A stretch of 55,144 nt of DNA from assembly GCA_017883165.1 (NCBI GenBank), contig JADGOC010000007.1, positions 1 to 55,144 of the forward strand, in the 5' to 3' direction. Below, one piece after another: positions 1-9,106 of the stretch. The notes beneath the pieces are model-generated. The model was not told the origin of the DNA. It was given only the letters and a program-made list of their open reading frames with translations, and searched no databases. Source of the DNA: Acidobacteriota bacterium. Its GTDB lineage: Bacteria; Acidobacteriota; Vicinamibacteria; Vicinamibacterales; CAVVIG01. Positions within the stretch are counted from its first letter, which is position 1. Each line of letters starts with the position of its first letter. Both the position numbers and the translations under genes were made by a program.

Positions 1-438
1 CCACGGCAGCGGCTTCAGAAGCACACCGTACGCCACGCTGAACAGCGTCGTCGTGGCGCCAATGCCCAGCGCCATCGTCAGGATGACGACGAGCGCGAAC
101 CCTGGCTGGCGCATCAGCAGCCGCACGGCGTAGCGCGCATCGCCCGCGATGCCCGCGACGGGCGACGAGGATCCCCCCGGCGGTTCGACGACGAGCGGGC
201 GGCGGGGACGTCGGCGAAGCGAGGCGGCGTCGCCGCACCAGGACGAGAGCAGCGCCTGCACCGCGCGGGCGGCGGTGTCGGGATCGGCGCCGTCCGCGCG
301 GGCGGCCTCGTAGGCTGCGGTGGCGTGCTGGGTCAGTTCCTCGACGACGTCTTCGTCGGGGGCGTGTGGCTGCGCCGAGAACGCGGCGCGAATCTCGGCT
401 TTCCAGTCCATCGGCGGCACCCCGCGGTGGTCAGTCAT
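1..438 (-). CDS. ADOP-family ABC transporter permease, N-terminal part (cut by window edge)
   Basis: Only the first 146 codons lie in the window and the frame is open to base 1. A soluble N-terminal region of about 90 residues precedes a stretch reading [15 protein letters not shown] and then a hydrophobic helix ([15 protein letters not shown]). This junction is typical of the acidobacterial duplicated permeases (ADOP, FtsX/MacB-like) of ABC exporters in the inner membrane. The ATG at 438 overlaps the TGA of the upstream PadR gene as ATGA, so the two are translationally coupled. PadR-ADOP pairs are common in Acidobacteriota, and the regulator probably controls the permease. The substrate cannot be told from sequence. 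Confidence 0.85.
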   Translation of the reverse strand, partial: MTDHRGVPPMDWKAEIRAAFSAQPHAPDEDVVEELTQHATAAYEAARADGADPDTAARAVQALLSSWCGDAASLRRRPRRPLVVEPPGGSSSPVAGIAGDARYAVRLLMRQPGFALVVILTMALGIGATTTLFSVAYGVLLKPLPW

Positions 439-779
439 GCGTGGCGAATCCTCGCGACGCGATCGAGGGCGAGGAAGAAGGTCTGCCAGACATCGCGCTG
501 GCTGGCGAGCACCTTCCGGCCGGCAGGCATCAACCGGTAGTAGCGGCGGCGGCGCTGCCCGGCCCGCTCGACCCAGCGCCCTTCGATGAGCCCTTTGTCC
601 TCGAGGCGATAGAGCGTCGGATAGAGCGACGCGATGTGAAAGCTGATCGCGCCGTCGGATCGCTCGGTGATCAACTGGCCGATTTCGTAGCCGTGGCGCT
701 GGCGCTGCTCGAGGAGGGCCAGGATGAGCACCTCCGCGCTGCCGCGCTTCAGCTCGCGTTCAAGAAGCGTCGTACCCAT
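435..779 (-). CDS. PadR-family transcriptional regulator
   Basis: Small winged-helix repressor of about 114 residues. The core ([22 protein letters not shown], then [19 protein letters not shown]) is the PadR helix-turn-helix and wing, and a basic stretch QRRRRYY follows. The frame is also open from a TTG at 806 and an ATG at 794. I prefer the ATG at 779, because a promoter (-35 at 814-819, -10 at 792-797) puts the expected transcript start near 785, beyond both upstream codons. The TGA overlaps the start of the ADOP permease gene. A dyad at 779-795 covers the start region, which fits autoregulation. The ligand is unknown. Confidence 0.85.
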   Translation of the reverse strand: MGTTLLERELKRGSAEVLILALLEQRQRHGYEIGQLITERSDGAISFHIASLYPTLYRLEDKGLIEGRWVERAGQRRRRYYRLMPAGRKVLASQRDVWQTFFLALDRVARIRHA

Positions 780-819
780 ATGTGGGCACAACATATATGG
801 TAACAAACGCGGATGTCAA
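779..819 (-). promoter_or_regulatory. Promoter and candidate PadR operator for the PadR-ADOP operon
   Basis: On the minus strand a perfect TTGACA (819-814) is followed after 16 nt by TATATG (797-792). An imperfect dyad, TATGTGGGCACAACATA (779-795), overlaps the -10 box and the likely start codon. Its arms TATGT/ACATA resemble the ATGT...ACAT half-sites known for PadR repressors, with a spacing of 7 instead of the commonly cited 8. Repressor binding here would block transcription. The expected transcript start lies only about 6 nt before the preferred ATG. Confidence 0.5.
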
Positions 820-857
820 CGCCGGGCGGGCCGGGCCGGGAACGGCAGGAGGGCCGC

Positions 858-2531
<1,674 letters not shown>

Positions 2532-2539
2532 CGCAACCG

Positions 2540-2548
2540 TATATTGTA
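2540..2548. promoter_or_regulatory. Overlapping divergent -10 boxes of ettA and dinB
   Basis: The 23 bp between the divergent starts (2531 minus, 2555 plus) hold TACAAT on the minus strand (2548-2543) and TATATT/TATTGT on the plus strand (2540-2547). They overlap on opposite strands, so polymerase can occupy only one promoter at a time. Both lie about 7-11 nt from their start codons, implying leaderless transcripts. No convincing -35 is visible; any -35 would lie inside the opposing coding sequence. Confidence 0.45.
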
Positions 2549-2554
2549 CATGGC

Positions 2555-3631
2555 GTGCGCCGGATTCTTCACATCGACATGGACGCCTTCTACGCGTCGG
2601 TTGAGCAGCGCGACGATCCGTCGCTGCGCGGCAAGCCGCTCGCGGTCGGCGGCCGGCCCGACCGGCGCGGCGTCGTGGCGGCCGCCAGCTACGAGGCGCG
2701 CGCGTTCGGCGTCCATTCGGCGATGTCGATGGCCAAAGCGGTCCGGCTGTGCCCGTCCCTCCAGATCGTGCCGCCCGATTTTCCACGCTACAAAGCCGCG
2801 TCGATGGCGGTGTTCACGATCTTTCGCGAGGTCACGCCGCTCGTCGAGCCGCTCTCGCTCGATGAGGCGTACCTGGACGTCACCGACAACGCCTGGGGCG
2901 AACGGCTGGCCACGCCGGTCGCGCGCCGTCTGAAGGATCGCATCCGCGCCGAGACGGGGCTCACCGCCTCGGCGGGCGTCGCGCCAAACAAGTTCCTCGC
3001 CAAGATCGCGTCGGGCTGGAAGAAGCCGGACGGCCTGACCGTGATCAGCCCCGAGCGCGTCGAGCCGTTCCTGCAGCAGCTGCCGGTCGACGCGCTCTGG
3101 GGCGTCGGCCCGGTCACGGCGCGCAAGCTGCGCGCGCGCGGCATCGAACGGCTCGTCGACGTCCGCGCCGCGGAGCTCGAGATGCTCCGCGAGACGGTCG
3201 GCAGCCTCGCCGACTGGCTGCGTCAGCTCGCCAACGGCGTCGACGATCGGCCGGTGGTGCCGAACCGCGAGGTGAAGTCGTCCGGCTCGGAAAACACGTA
3301 CGTGGAGGATCTGACGGAGCTGGACCGGATACGTACCGAAGTCTCAGAGATGGCGGCCGACGCCGCCCGCTGGCTCGCGCGCCGCGCGATCCTCGCGCGG
3401 ACCGTGACGATCAAAGTGCGGTACTCGGACTTCACGACGATCACGCGCAGCCACACCGATCTGCCCACGCGCGCCGAGCCCGACATCGTCGCCCGCGCGG
3501 TGCAGTTGCTGGCCAAAACCGACGCCGACCGGCGGCCAGTGCGGCTACTCGGCGTCAGCGTCCACAATTTCTGCGACGACGCGGATCTGAATCCGCCCGA
3601 TCGACTGCCGTTTGACGACGAAGCGAGCTAG
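2555..3631 (+). CDS. dinB: DNA polymerase IV (Y-family translesion polymerase)
   Basis: A 358-residue Y-family polymerase. [15 protein letters not shown] at the N-terminus provides the first metal-binding Asp (D8), and SLDEAYLDV (residues 101-109) provides the catalytic Asp-Glu pair. The palm/fingers motif [20 protein letters not shown] follows, then the HhH thumb and little-finger domain. It performs error-prone bypass synthesis at stalled forks. The GTG at 2555 gives the canonical N-terminus; a nearby ATG at 2550 is out of frame. No beta-clamp motif is obvious at the C-terminus. No LexA-type box is evident in the very short upstream gap. The Tam-like gene follows after 9 nt. Confidence 0.93.
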   Translation: MRRILHIDMDAFYASVEQRDDPSLRGKPLAVGGRPDRRGVVAAASYEARAFGVHSAMSMAKAVRLCPSLQIVPPDFPRYKAASMAVFTIFREVTPLVEPLSLDEAYLDVTDNAWGERLATPVARRLKDRIRAETGLTASAGVAPNKFLAKIASGWKKPDGLTVISPERVEPFLQQLPVDALWGVGPVTARKLRARGIERLVDVRAAELEMLRETVGSLADWLRQLANGVDDRPVVPNREVKSSGSENTYVEDLTELDRIRTEVSEMAADAARWLARRAILARTVTIKVRYSDFTTITRSHTDLPTRAEPDIVARAVQLLAKTDADRRPVRLLGVSVHNFCDDADLNPPDRLPFDDEAS

Positions 3632-3640
3632 GCGAACACC

Positions 3641-4411
3641 ATGGACCCCTGGAATCCGACTCAGTACGACAAGTTTCGCCGCGAGCGCGAGCAGCCGTTC
3701 TTCGATCTGCTGACGCTGATCAAGCCGGCGCCGGGCCTGCGCGCGGTCGATCTCGGCTGCGGGACGGGTGCGCTTACCGCTCTGCTGCATGCACGCCTGC
3801 AGGCGCGGGAAACGGTCGGCATCGATCGATCGGCGCGGATGCTCGAAGCGGCCATGCGCCACGACAGGCCGGCCGGCCTGCGATTCGCGCTCGGCACGAT
3901 CGAAGCCTTCGACGGCCGTCACGAATACGACGTGATTTTTTCAAACGCCGCCTTTCACTGGATCGACGACCACGCGGCGCTCATCCCGCGCCTGTCCGCG
4001 GCGCTGACACCGGGCGGCCAGCTGGCGTTCCAGGTTCCGGCGATGCACGACGACCCATCCCACACCGTCGCCGAGGAGTTGACGACGGCCGAGCCATTTC
4101 GCGAGGCGTTCGGCGGGTGGCATCGGCCGCAGCCGGTGCTGACGCCGGACGGCTACGCGCGGCTGCTCGATCGCGCCGGCTTCACCGAGCAGCACGTCCG
4201 GCTCGTCGTCTACCCGCACGTCCTCGAGGGACCGGAGTCCGTCGTCGACTGGATGAAGGGCACGCTGCTGACCGAATACGAGCGGCATCTGCCGCCGGAG
4301 TTGTTCGCGCGTTTCGTCGACGACTATCGCGCGCATCTGCTGGCCAGGCTCGACCGGACGCGGCCGTTCTTTTTTCCGTTCACCAGGATATTGTGTTGGG
4401 GACGACGGTGA
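3641..4411 (+). CDS. tam: Trans-aconitate 2-methyltransferase-like SAM methyltransferase
   Basis: A 256-residue class I methyltransferase. Motif I is AVDLGCGTG (about 35-43), followed by GIDRSARML and the motif IV region DVIFSNAAFHWIDDH. The N-terminus (MDPWNPTQYDKFRRER) and the tail matching ..GRTLFPFxRI are characteristic of Tam, which methylates trans-aconitate to protect the TCA cycle from this inhibitor. It follows dinB by 9 nt and is probably cotranscribed with it. Family membership is strong; substrate is inferred and related small-acid methyltransferases cannot be excluded. Confidence 0.8.
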   Translation: MDPWNPTQYDKFRREREQPFFDLLTLIKPAPGLRAVDLGCGTGALTALLHARLQARETVGIDRSARMLEAAMRHDRPAGLRFALGTIEAFDGRHEYDVIFSNAAFHWIDDHAALIPRLSAALTPGGQLAFQVPAMHDDPSHTVAEELTTAEPFREAFGGWHRPQPVLTPDGYARLLDRAGFTEQHVRLVVYPHVLEGPESVVDWMKGTLLTEYERHLPPELFARFVDDYRAHLLARLDRTRPFFFPFTRILCWGRR

Positions 4412-4469
4412 GGGCACATGCGGAAGGGCACGCGCGACGGAATTCTTGTGACCGGCGCCGCCGTGAAGG

Positions 4470-5252
4470 TCACGAGGATGGTTTGAAACTCTGAATCCAG
4501 GCGAGCGCCGCGAGATATTCCCGCTCGAGATCGCTGCGTCGATCCGTGAAGCGGTGATTGCTCGCGTCGATGAGGACGAGCTTCTTCGGCGCCTTCGCGG
4601 CCAGCTCGAGCGCCTTGTAGTCGGCTTCCGACACGTACTCATCCTTCTTCGACTGAATCATCACGAGCGGCAGCGGCGACACCGCCGCCACGAAATCGCG
4701 AGCCGCAAACGATGGCTCGCGCGCGTCGCTCTTCGTGATCCACGCCGGGAAGTCGGTCCACCGCCACGCCAGCTCCGCGGTCGGCGGCACGCCCATCGTC
4801 ACGACGCCGCGCAGCCATTCATGATTGCGCGGCGACGAGGCCGCCAGCACCGCGAGCGCCGCGCCCTCCGAGACACCGGACACGACGACCGGTTCGTGCA
4901 GCAGGTTGCGGCGCTTCAGGATCTCGGCAAGCGCCCGGTAATCGGCGGGCGGATCGGTGACGGCCAGGTTCGTCTTCCCAACCGTGAACGACGACAGGTA
5001 CTGTCTGACGTTGAAGCCGACGACGACGAAGCCTTGAGACGAGAGAAAGTTCGCCATGTCGACGGCAAGACCGACCCAGCCGACATCGCCGCTGCCCATG
5101 ATGACAGTGCCTTTCGGCGTCCCGGCCGGTTGGTAGACCCATGCCGTCAGCGTTTTTCCACGCAGCGTGAAGTCGAGCCGCTCGGCGGCGGCAGCCGCGC
5201 GCGGCGCCGCCAGAGCGAGCACGATCAGCGTAACGGCCACCGCGCGCGTCAT
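4470..5252 (-). CDS. VirJ/AcvB-like alpha/beta hydrolase, exported
   Basis: 260 residues with a signal peptide (about residues 1-22, cut near AAAA-E). The motif GSGDVGW (53-59) is the VirJ/AcvB signature. A nucleophile elbow GVSEGA places Ser128, and D204 (KKDEY) and H233 (SNHRF) complete a catalytic triad. In Agrobacterium and relatives such proteins act in the periplasm, and AcvB hydrolyses lysyl-phosphatidylglycerol. The ATG at 5252 overlaps the stop of the upstream paralogue as ATGA. It is the last gene of a long minus-strand run and is convergent with the Tam-like gene. Substrate here is unknown. Confidence 0.75.
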   Translation of the reverse strand: MTRAVAVTLIVLALAAPRAAAAAERLDFTLRGKTLTAWVYQPAGTPKGTVIMGSGDVGWVGLAVDMANFLSSQGFVVVGFNVRQYLSSFTVGKTNLAVTDPPADYRALAEILKRRNLLHEPVVVSGVSEGAALAVLAASSPRNHEWLRGVVTMGVPPTAELAWRWTDFPAWITKSDAREPSFAARDFVAAVSPLPLVMIQSKKDEYVSEADYKALELAAKAPKKLVLIDASNHRFTDRRSDLEREYLAALAWIQSFKPSS

Positions 5253-6082
5253 GGCATGTGCGCTCCCGTCGCGAACTGGGACACCCAGGCGAGCGACGTC
5301 TGCATCTGCGCGTACAACGGCGTTCGCGCGTCGCTGAAGCTGTGATTCTTCGACGCGATCGGACGGAGCTGCCGAAGCGCCGAATCAGGCCCGATCAGCC
5401 GCCGCGCCTCTTCCGCCGGCAGATAGTCGTCGTGCGTCGACTGGATGATCGACAGCGGCAGCGTTCGCAGCCGCGGCAGATACTCGTAGGTATCCAGGAT
5501 GGCCATCTCCGGATCGGCTCGCGGCGCGTTGCGGCGCCGCTTCGGCCGCTGGACGTACTCTTCCTCGCGCGTCAGCGCGACGGCGACGACGCCAGCGAGC
5601 GGCGGCAGCAGATCGGGCTCCCCCGCCGCCACCACGGCGAGCCCTGATCCGCGCGACACGCCCAGCAGGATCGTCGGCGTCTCGGCCGCCAGACCCAACC
5701 GCTGCTTGGCGACGCTGATGATGCGCGCGTAGTCGCGCGCGACGTCGGCCGGCGTCGTCGCATGCGTGTGGCGGGTAATGTGCTGCAGGTAGCTCGGCGC
5801 GCTGAAGCCGGCGAGCGGATACCCCCACTGCGTGAGGTGCTCGAAGGCGTCCTTGTCCTTGCCGCGCCAGCCGCCGTCGCCCGTGGCGAACAGCACCAGG
5901 GGGTGCCCCGCGTCAATCACGCACGGCCGCGAGAGGTGCAGCTCGAGCACGTAGTTGTCGAACGGCAAATCGACGCTGAAGCGGACGGGTGCGCCCGGCG
6001 TGAGCGGCGGGATACGATGCACGCAGCCGGCCGCCGGCAGCAGCGCGAGTCCGATGGAGACGTGAAGCAGAGCTTTCGTCAC
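5249..6082 (-). CDS. VirJ/AcvB-like lipoprotein hydrolase
   Basis: 277 residues. The N-terminal hydrophobic segment ends in a lipobox, PAAGC with Cys20, so it is predicted to be a lipid-anchored envelope protein. ATGDGGW (about 66-72) corresponds to the VirJ/AcvB motif. GVSRGSG carries the nucleophile Ser143, THDDY supplies Asp218/219 and SKNHSF supplies His247. It is a divergent paralogue of the next gene, sharing fold and motif order but differing in anchoring. The gene starts 4 nt after the cyclophilin gene. No phosphatidylglycerol aminoacyltransferase (LpiA/MprF) is visible nearby, so the known AcvB role is only a hypothesis. Confidence 0.72.
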   Translation of the reverse strand: MTKALLHVSIGLALLPAAGCVHRIPPLTPGAPVRFSVDLPFDNYVLELHLSRPCVIDAGHPLVLFATGDGGWRGKDKDAFEHLTQWGYPLAGFSAPSYLQHITRHTHATTPADVARDYARIISVAKQRLGLAAETPTILLGVSRGSGLAVVAAGEPDLLPPLAGVVAVALTREEEYVQRPKRRRNAPRADPEMAILDTYEYLPRLRTLPLSIIQSTHDDYLPAEEARRLIGPDSALRQLRPIASKNHSFSDARTPLYAQMQTSLAWVSQFATGAHMP

Positions 6083-6086
6083 GGGA

Positions 6087-7154
6087 CTAGCGCTTCTCTA
6101 TCCGTACGGTCCTGAGATCGATGCGCGCGATCGGCGCCTCGCCGTTGCGCGGCGCCGCCTCGATCGCGTCGACGGCCGCCATTCCCTCCACCACGCGGCC
6201 GAACGCCGTGTAGTGTCCGTCCAGCGCCGGCGACGTCGCCGTGCAAATGAAGAACGACGTCGTCGCACTGGCCGGATCGTCGCCACGCGCCATCGACACG
6301 ATGCCCTTCACGTGACGCGTGTCATTGAACTCGGGCTGCAGGTTGTGCACCAACGCCTGCTGCTTCTCCGTCAGCGGCGCCGCGCGGCTCGCGAGCGCGC
6401 CCGTCTGGATCACGAAGCCTGGCGCGACGCGGTGAAACGCCATGCCGTCGTAGACGCCGGCCTGCGCCAGCCTGAGAAACTGACGCACGTGAGTCGGCGC
6501 CTTGTCCGGAAGGAACTCCATCGTGATCGGTCCCGCGCTCGTGTCGAGCACGGCGCGGTAGGCCGCGAGCGCCTGCGGCGCCTCGGTCGAAAAAGGCTCG
6601 GGCGCCGGCGGCGGCGTGTCGCGAATCCGCATCGTGCGGATCTCGATGCGCTCGGTCGCAAGGCCGCTGGCATCGACCGGCGTCTCGGAGATCTTCTGCA
6701 CGATCTCCAGGCCGTCCGACACGTGGCCGAACACTGTGTACTGTCCGTCGAGGCCGGGCTGATCGACGACGGCGACGAAGAACTGGGCGCCGGCGCTGTC
6801 AGGCTTGCCTGGGACGAGAACGGCGGCGACGGATCCGCGCGTCAATTTCGCCGCGCGCGGCTCGGCCTTCACCAGATTCAGGCCGCCGGTGCCGTACAGC
6901 GCCCGCTTCGACGCGTCCTTCGACAACGGGTCGCCGCCCTGCACCATGCCGTATTTGACCATCCGATGAAAGATCGTCCCGTCGTACGCGCCCTCGCTGA
7001 CGAGCTTCGTGAAGACGGCCACCTGATTCGGCGCCGCCTCCGGGCTCAGATCGATGATGAACGTGCCCGCCGACGTCTCGACGACCGCCTGTTTCGCTGC
7101 AGGCGATTGCATCGCGGAGACGACGAGCCACGCCAACAGCCAGATGTTCGTCAT
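6087..7154 (-). CDS. Tandem-domain cyclophilin-type peptidyl-prolyl isomerase, exported
   Basis: 355 residues with a short signal peptide (MTNIWLLAWLVVSAMQSPA). Two cyclophilin domains follow, about residues 22-180 and 200-352. Each has the core pattern YDGTIFHRM or YDGMAFHRV (catalytic Arg), then GAQFFVAV or TTSFFICT, then LDGQYTVFG or LDGHYTAFG. Both domains therefore keep the catalytic Arg and the Phe-rich floor. Single-domain PpiA/PpiB is the usual bacterial form. It should catalyse proline isomerisation during folding in the periplasm. Its start overlaps the pgsA stop (ATGA). Confidence 0.88.
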   Translation of the reverse strand: MTNIWLLAWLVVSAMQSPAAKQAVVETSAGTFIIDLSPEAAPNQVAVFTKLVSEGAYDGTIFHRMVKYGMVQGGDPLSKDASKRALYGTGGLNLVKAEPRAAKLTRGSVAAVLVPGKPDSAGAQFFVAVVDQPGLDGQYTVFGHVSDGLEIVQKISETPVDASGLATERIEIRTMRIRDTPPPAPEPFSTEAPQALAAYRAVLDTSAGPITMEFLPDKAPTHVRQFLRLAQAGVYDGMAFHRVAPGFVIQTGALASRAAPLTEKQQALVHNLQPEFNDTRHVKGIVSMARGDDPASATTSFFICTATSPALDGHYTAFGRVVEGMAAVDAIEAAPRNGEAPIARIDLRTVRIEKR

Positions 7155-7720
7155 TCACGTACTGGCGCCGGCTCGTCGATGATCCGCGCGGCGTGCCAGA
7201 TGTAATGCAGGCTTGAAATCAACGTGATGGCCAGCGACGCGTACACGAACGCGTCAACAATGATTGACCGATACCTCAGGTAATTGAACAGCATCGCGGC
7301 CACGGCGGTGAGGATGTAGGTCGCGGTGGCGATCTTGCCGAAGATCGACGGACGGAACGTCCGCGGGCCGATCGCGAGGTTCACGATGGCCACCGTCAGC
7401 ACGATGGCGACGTCGCGGCTGATGATACACACCGTCAACCAGATCGGCAGCCGGTTGGCCAACCCGAGCCCCGGCAGCGTGAGGATGATGAAGGTCGTGA
7501 CGAGCAGCAGCTTGTCGGCCATCGGGTCGAGCCACGCGCCGAGGCTCGTGTGCTGGCCGGACCAGCGCGCAAGCAACCCGTCCAATCCGTCGGTAAGGCC
7601 GGCCGTCGCGAAGACGATGAGCGCCCACCCGAGCTGGCCGTAGAGGACGAGGATCACGAACGCCGGGATGAGCAGCATCCGCAGCAGCGTGAGCTGGTTG
7701 GCTGGCGTGAACGCCGTCAT
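7151..7720 (-). CDS. pgsA: CDP-alcohol phosphatidyltransferase (phosphatidylglycerophosphate synthase-like)
   Basis: 189 residues with several membrane helices. The CDP-OH motif is complete: DGLDGLLAR (from D44) followed after eight residues by GAWLDPMAD (G61, D65, D69). PgsA condenses CDP-diacylglycerol with glycerol-3-phosphate in the inner membrane, on the route to phosphatidylglycerol and cardiolipin. The ATG at 7720 overlaps the stop of the TPR gene, and the stop overlaps the cyclophilin start, both as ATGA. Lipid-related neighbours (the VirJ/AcvB-like genes) are suggestive. A different CDP-alcohol specificity is possible. Confidence 0.85.
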   Translation of the reverse strand: MTAFTPANQLTLLRMLLIPAFVILVLYGQLGWALIVFATAGLTDGLDGLLARWSGQHTSLGAWLDPMADKLLLVTTFIILTLPGLGLANRLPIWLTVCIISRDVAIVLTVAIVNLAIGPRTFRPSIFGKIATATYILTAVAAMLFNYLRYRSIIVDAFVYASLAITLISSLHYIWHAARIIDEPAPVRE

Positions 7721-9096
7721 TGCGGCCGCTTGCCCTTGCCCGTCGCCAGCGGACCGGCCAGCGCCTCGATCCGGGTGATCGCGGCGATCGCGTCGGCGCC
7801 GCTGACCGGTCTCGACGGATCGAAGCTGCCATTGGGCCCCATCGTCATCACGCCGGCGGCAACGGCCGCCGACGCCGCGGGGTACGCGAGATGGCCGGGC
7901 GACAGGTCGGAGAACTTCAGGCGGGCGGACTCCCACGCGGCGGCGCGCGACGGATCCGCCGCGGCGATTCGCGCCAGGAGCCGGCTCGCCGCCTGCGCGA
8001 GATCGACCCGGCGTACGGCGCTGCGCGGCTGAAACGCGTGGTTCGAAAACGGCTCCATCACGCCGGCGCGCGCGACCGACATGATCCAGATCGCCGCCCA
8101 ATGCGTGCGGACGTCGGTGATGAGCACCGCGTCCCGGCGGCGGCTCGCCTGCAGCAGCGGCGCCAGCCGCACGCCGATGATCGCCGCGAGATCGCCGCGG
8201 GTGATCTGCGGCGACTGCTCGATGGCGCGGTATTCTTCCGGCAGCCGCGCCAGCTCAGCCCGCTCGCGTAGCGCCTCAATCTTCGATTCGAGGTCGGCCG
8301 CGGCGCTCGGCTCGAGGGCAATCGCATCCGAGTACGCGTGCTCCGCGCCCGCTTCGTCGCCGCGGATGTCCAACATCTCGCCGATCTGCACGAGCGACTT
8401 CGCGTCGGTCGGATCGAGCGCGACCGCCCGCCGCAGGTGCTCCAGGGCGTGATCGGCGTCCCCTTTCTGCCGCTCGACCGCGGCGAGCTCGCGATAGAGG
8501 ACGGCGCTGTCCGGTGAGATCGCGATCGCGGTCGCGTACGCCGCGATCGCCTCGTCCAGCTTGCCGGCGCGCGTCGCCTGCCGCGCGTGGGCGAGATCCT
8601 GCTCCAGCCCGCGGAACCTCAGGACTTCGATGCGCCGCCTGATGTCGGCGAGCGAGGGATCTTCGGCGACCGCGGCCTCGAAGGACGCGACCGCCTCGCG
8701 TTCGCGGCTGAGCGCGATCAGCGCGTAGCCGCGGCCGACCAGCGCCGAGACGTCCGACTGCTGACGCTCGAGCGCGCGGTCGAAATGCGGCAGCGCCGCT
8801 TTGCCGTTCTGGCGGGCCAGCTCCACGTAGCCGAGCGCCGCTTCCGCCGGATAGAACGCGGGCGTCGTCTTGAGCGCCGCCGAGAACTCCTGCTCGGCGC
8901 TCTTCAGGTCGCCGGCCTCGAGGAACTGCCAGCCGCGAGCCTGGCTTTCGACGGCCCGGCCGCCGGCGAGCGACGCGGGCACGGCGGGCGCGACGAAATC
9001 GGGGAACTTCGGCATCGAAACGGACGCCGGCGGGCTCGTCTTCGGCGCGCACGCCGAGGCGAGGACCACGAGTGAGAGCACGGCGAGTCGTCGCAT
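7717..9096 (-). CDS. TPR lipoprotein with C-terminal SLH-like region
   Basis: About 459 residues. The lipobox LASAC places Cys16. Tetratricopeptide-type repeats run from about residue 50 to 270 (for example KSAEQEFSAALKTTPAFYPAEA and DHALEHLRRAVALDPTDAKSL). The C-terminal 170 residues resemble S-layer-homology repeats, with hydrophobic ITRGDLAAIIGVRL and PVSGADAIAAITRIEAL segments; SLH domains bind cell-wall polymers. The frame is open from a GTG at 9117, but the ATG at 9096 gives a cleaner lipoprotein signal and clears the hflX stop. Likely an envelope scaffold protein; partner unknown. Confidence 0.75.
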   Translation of the reverse strand: MRRLAVLSLVVLASACAPKTSPPASVSMPKFPDFVAPAVPASLAGGRAVESQARGWQFLEAGDLKSAEQEFSAALKTTPAFYPAEAALGYVELARQNGKAALPHFDRALERQQSDVSALVGRGYALIALSREREAVASFEAAVAEDPSLADIRRRIEVLRFRGLEQDLAHARQATRAGKLDEAIAAYATAIAISPDSAVLYRELAAVERQKGDADHALEHLRRAVALDPTDAKSLVQIGEMLDIRGDEAGAEHAYSDAIALEPSAAADLESKIEALRERAELARLPEEYRAIEQSPQITRGDLAAIIGVRLAPLLQASRRRDAVLITDVRTHWAAIWIMSVARAGVMEPFSNHAFQPRSAVRRVDLAQAASRLLARIAAADPSRAAAWESARLKFSDLSPGHLAYPAASAAVAAGVMTMGPNGSFDPSRPVSGADAIAAITRIEALAGPLATGKGKRPQ

Positions 9097-9106
9097 CAGG
9101 AAAAGT

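Noticed and set aside
4448-4473. GTGACC/GGTCAC hairpin as terminator between the Tam-like and VirJ-like genes
   Set aside because: Only a 6-bp stem with a 14-nt loop and no T-run; it may be chance in GC-rich DNA.
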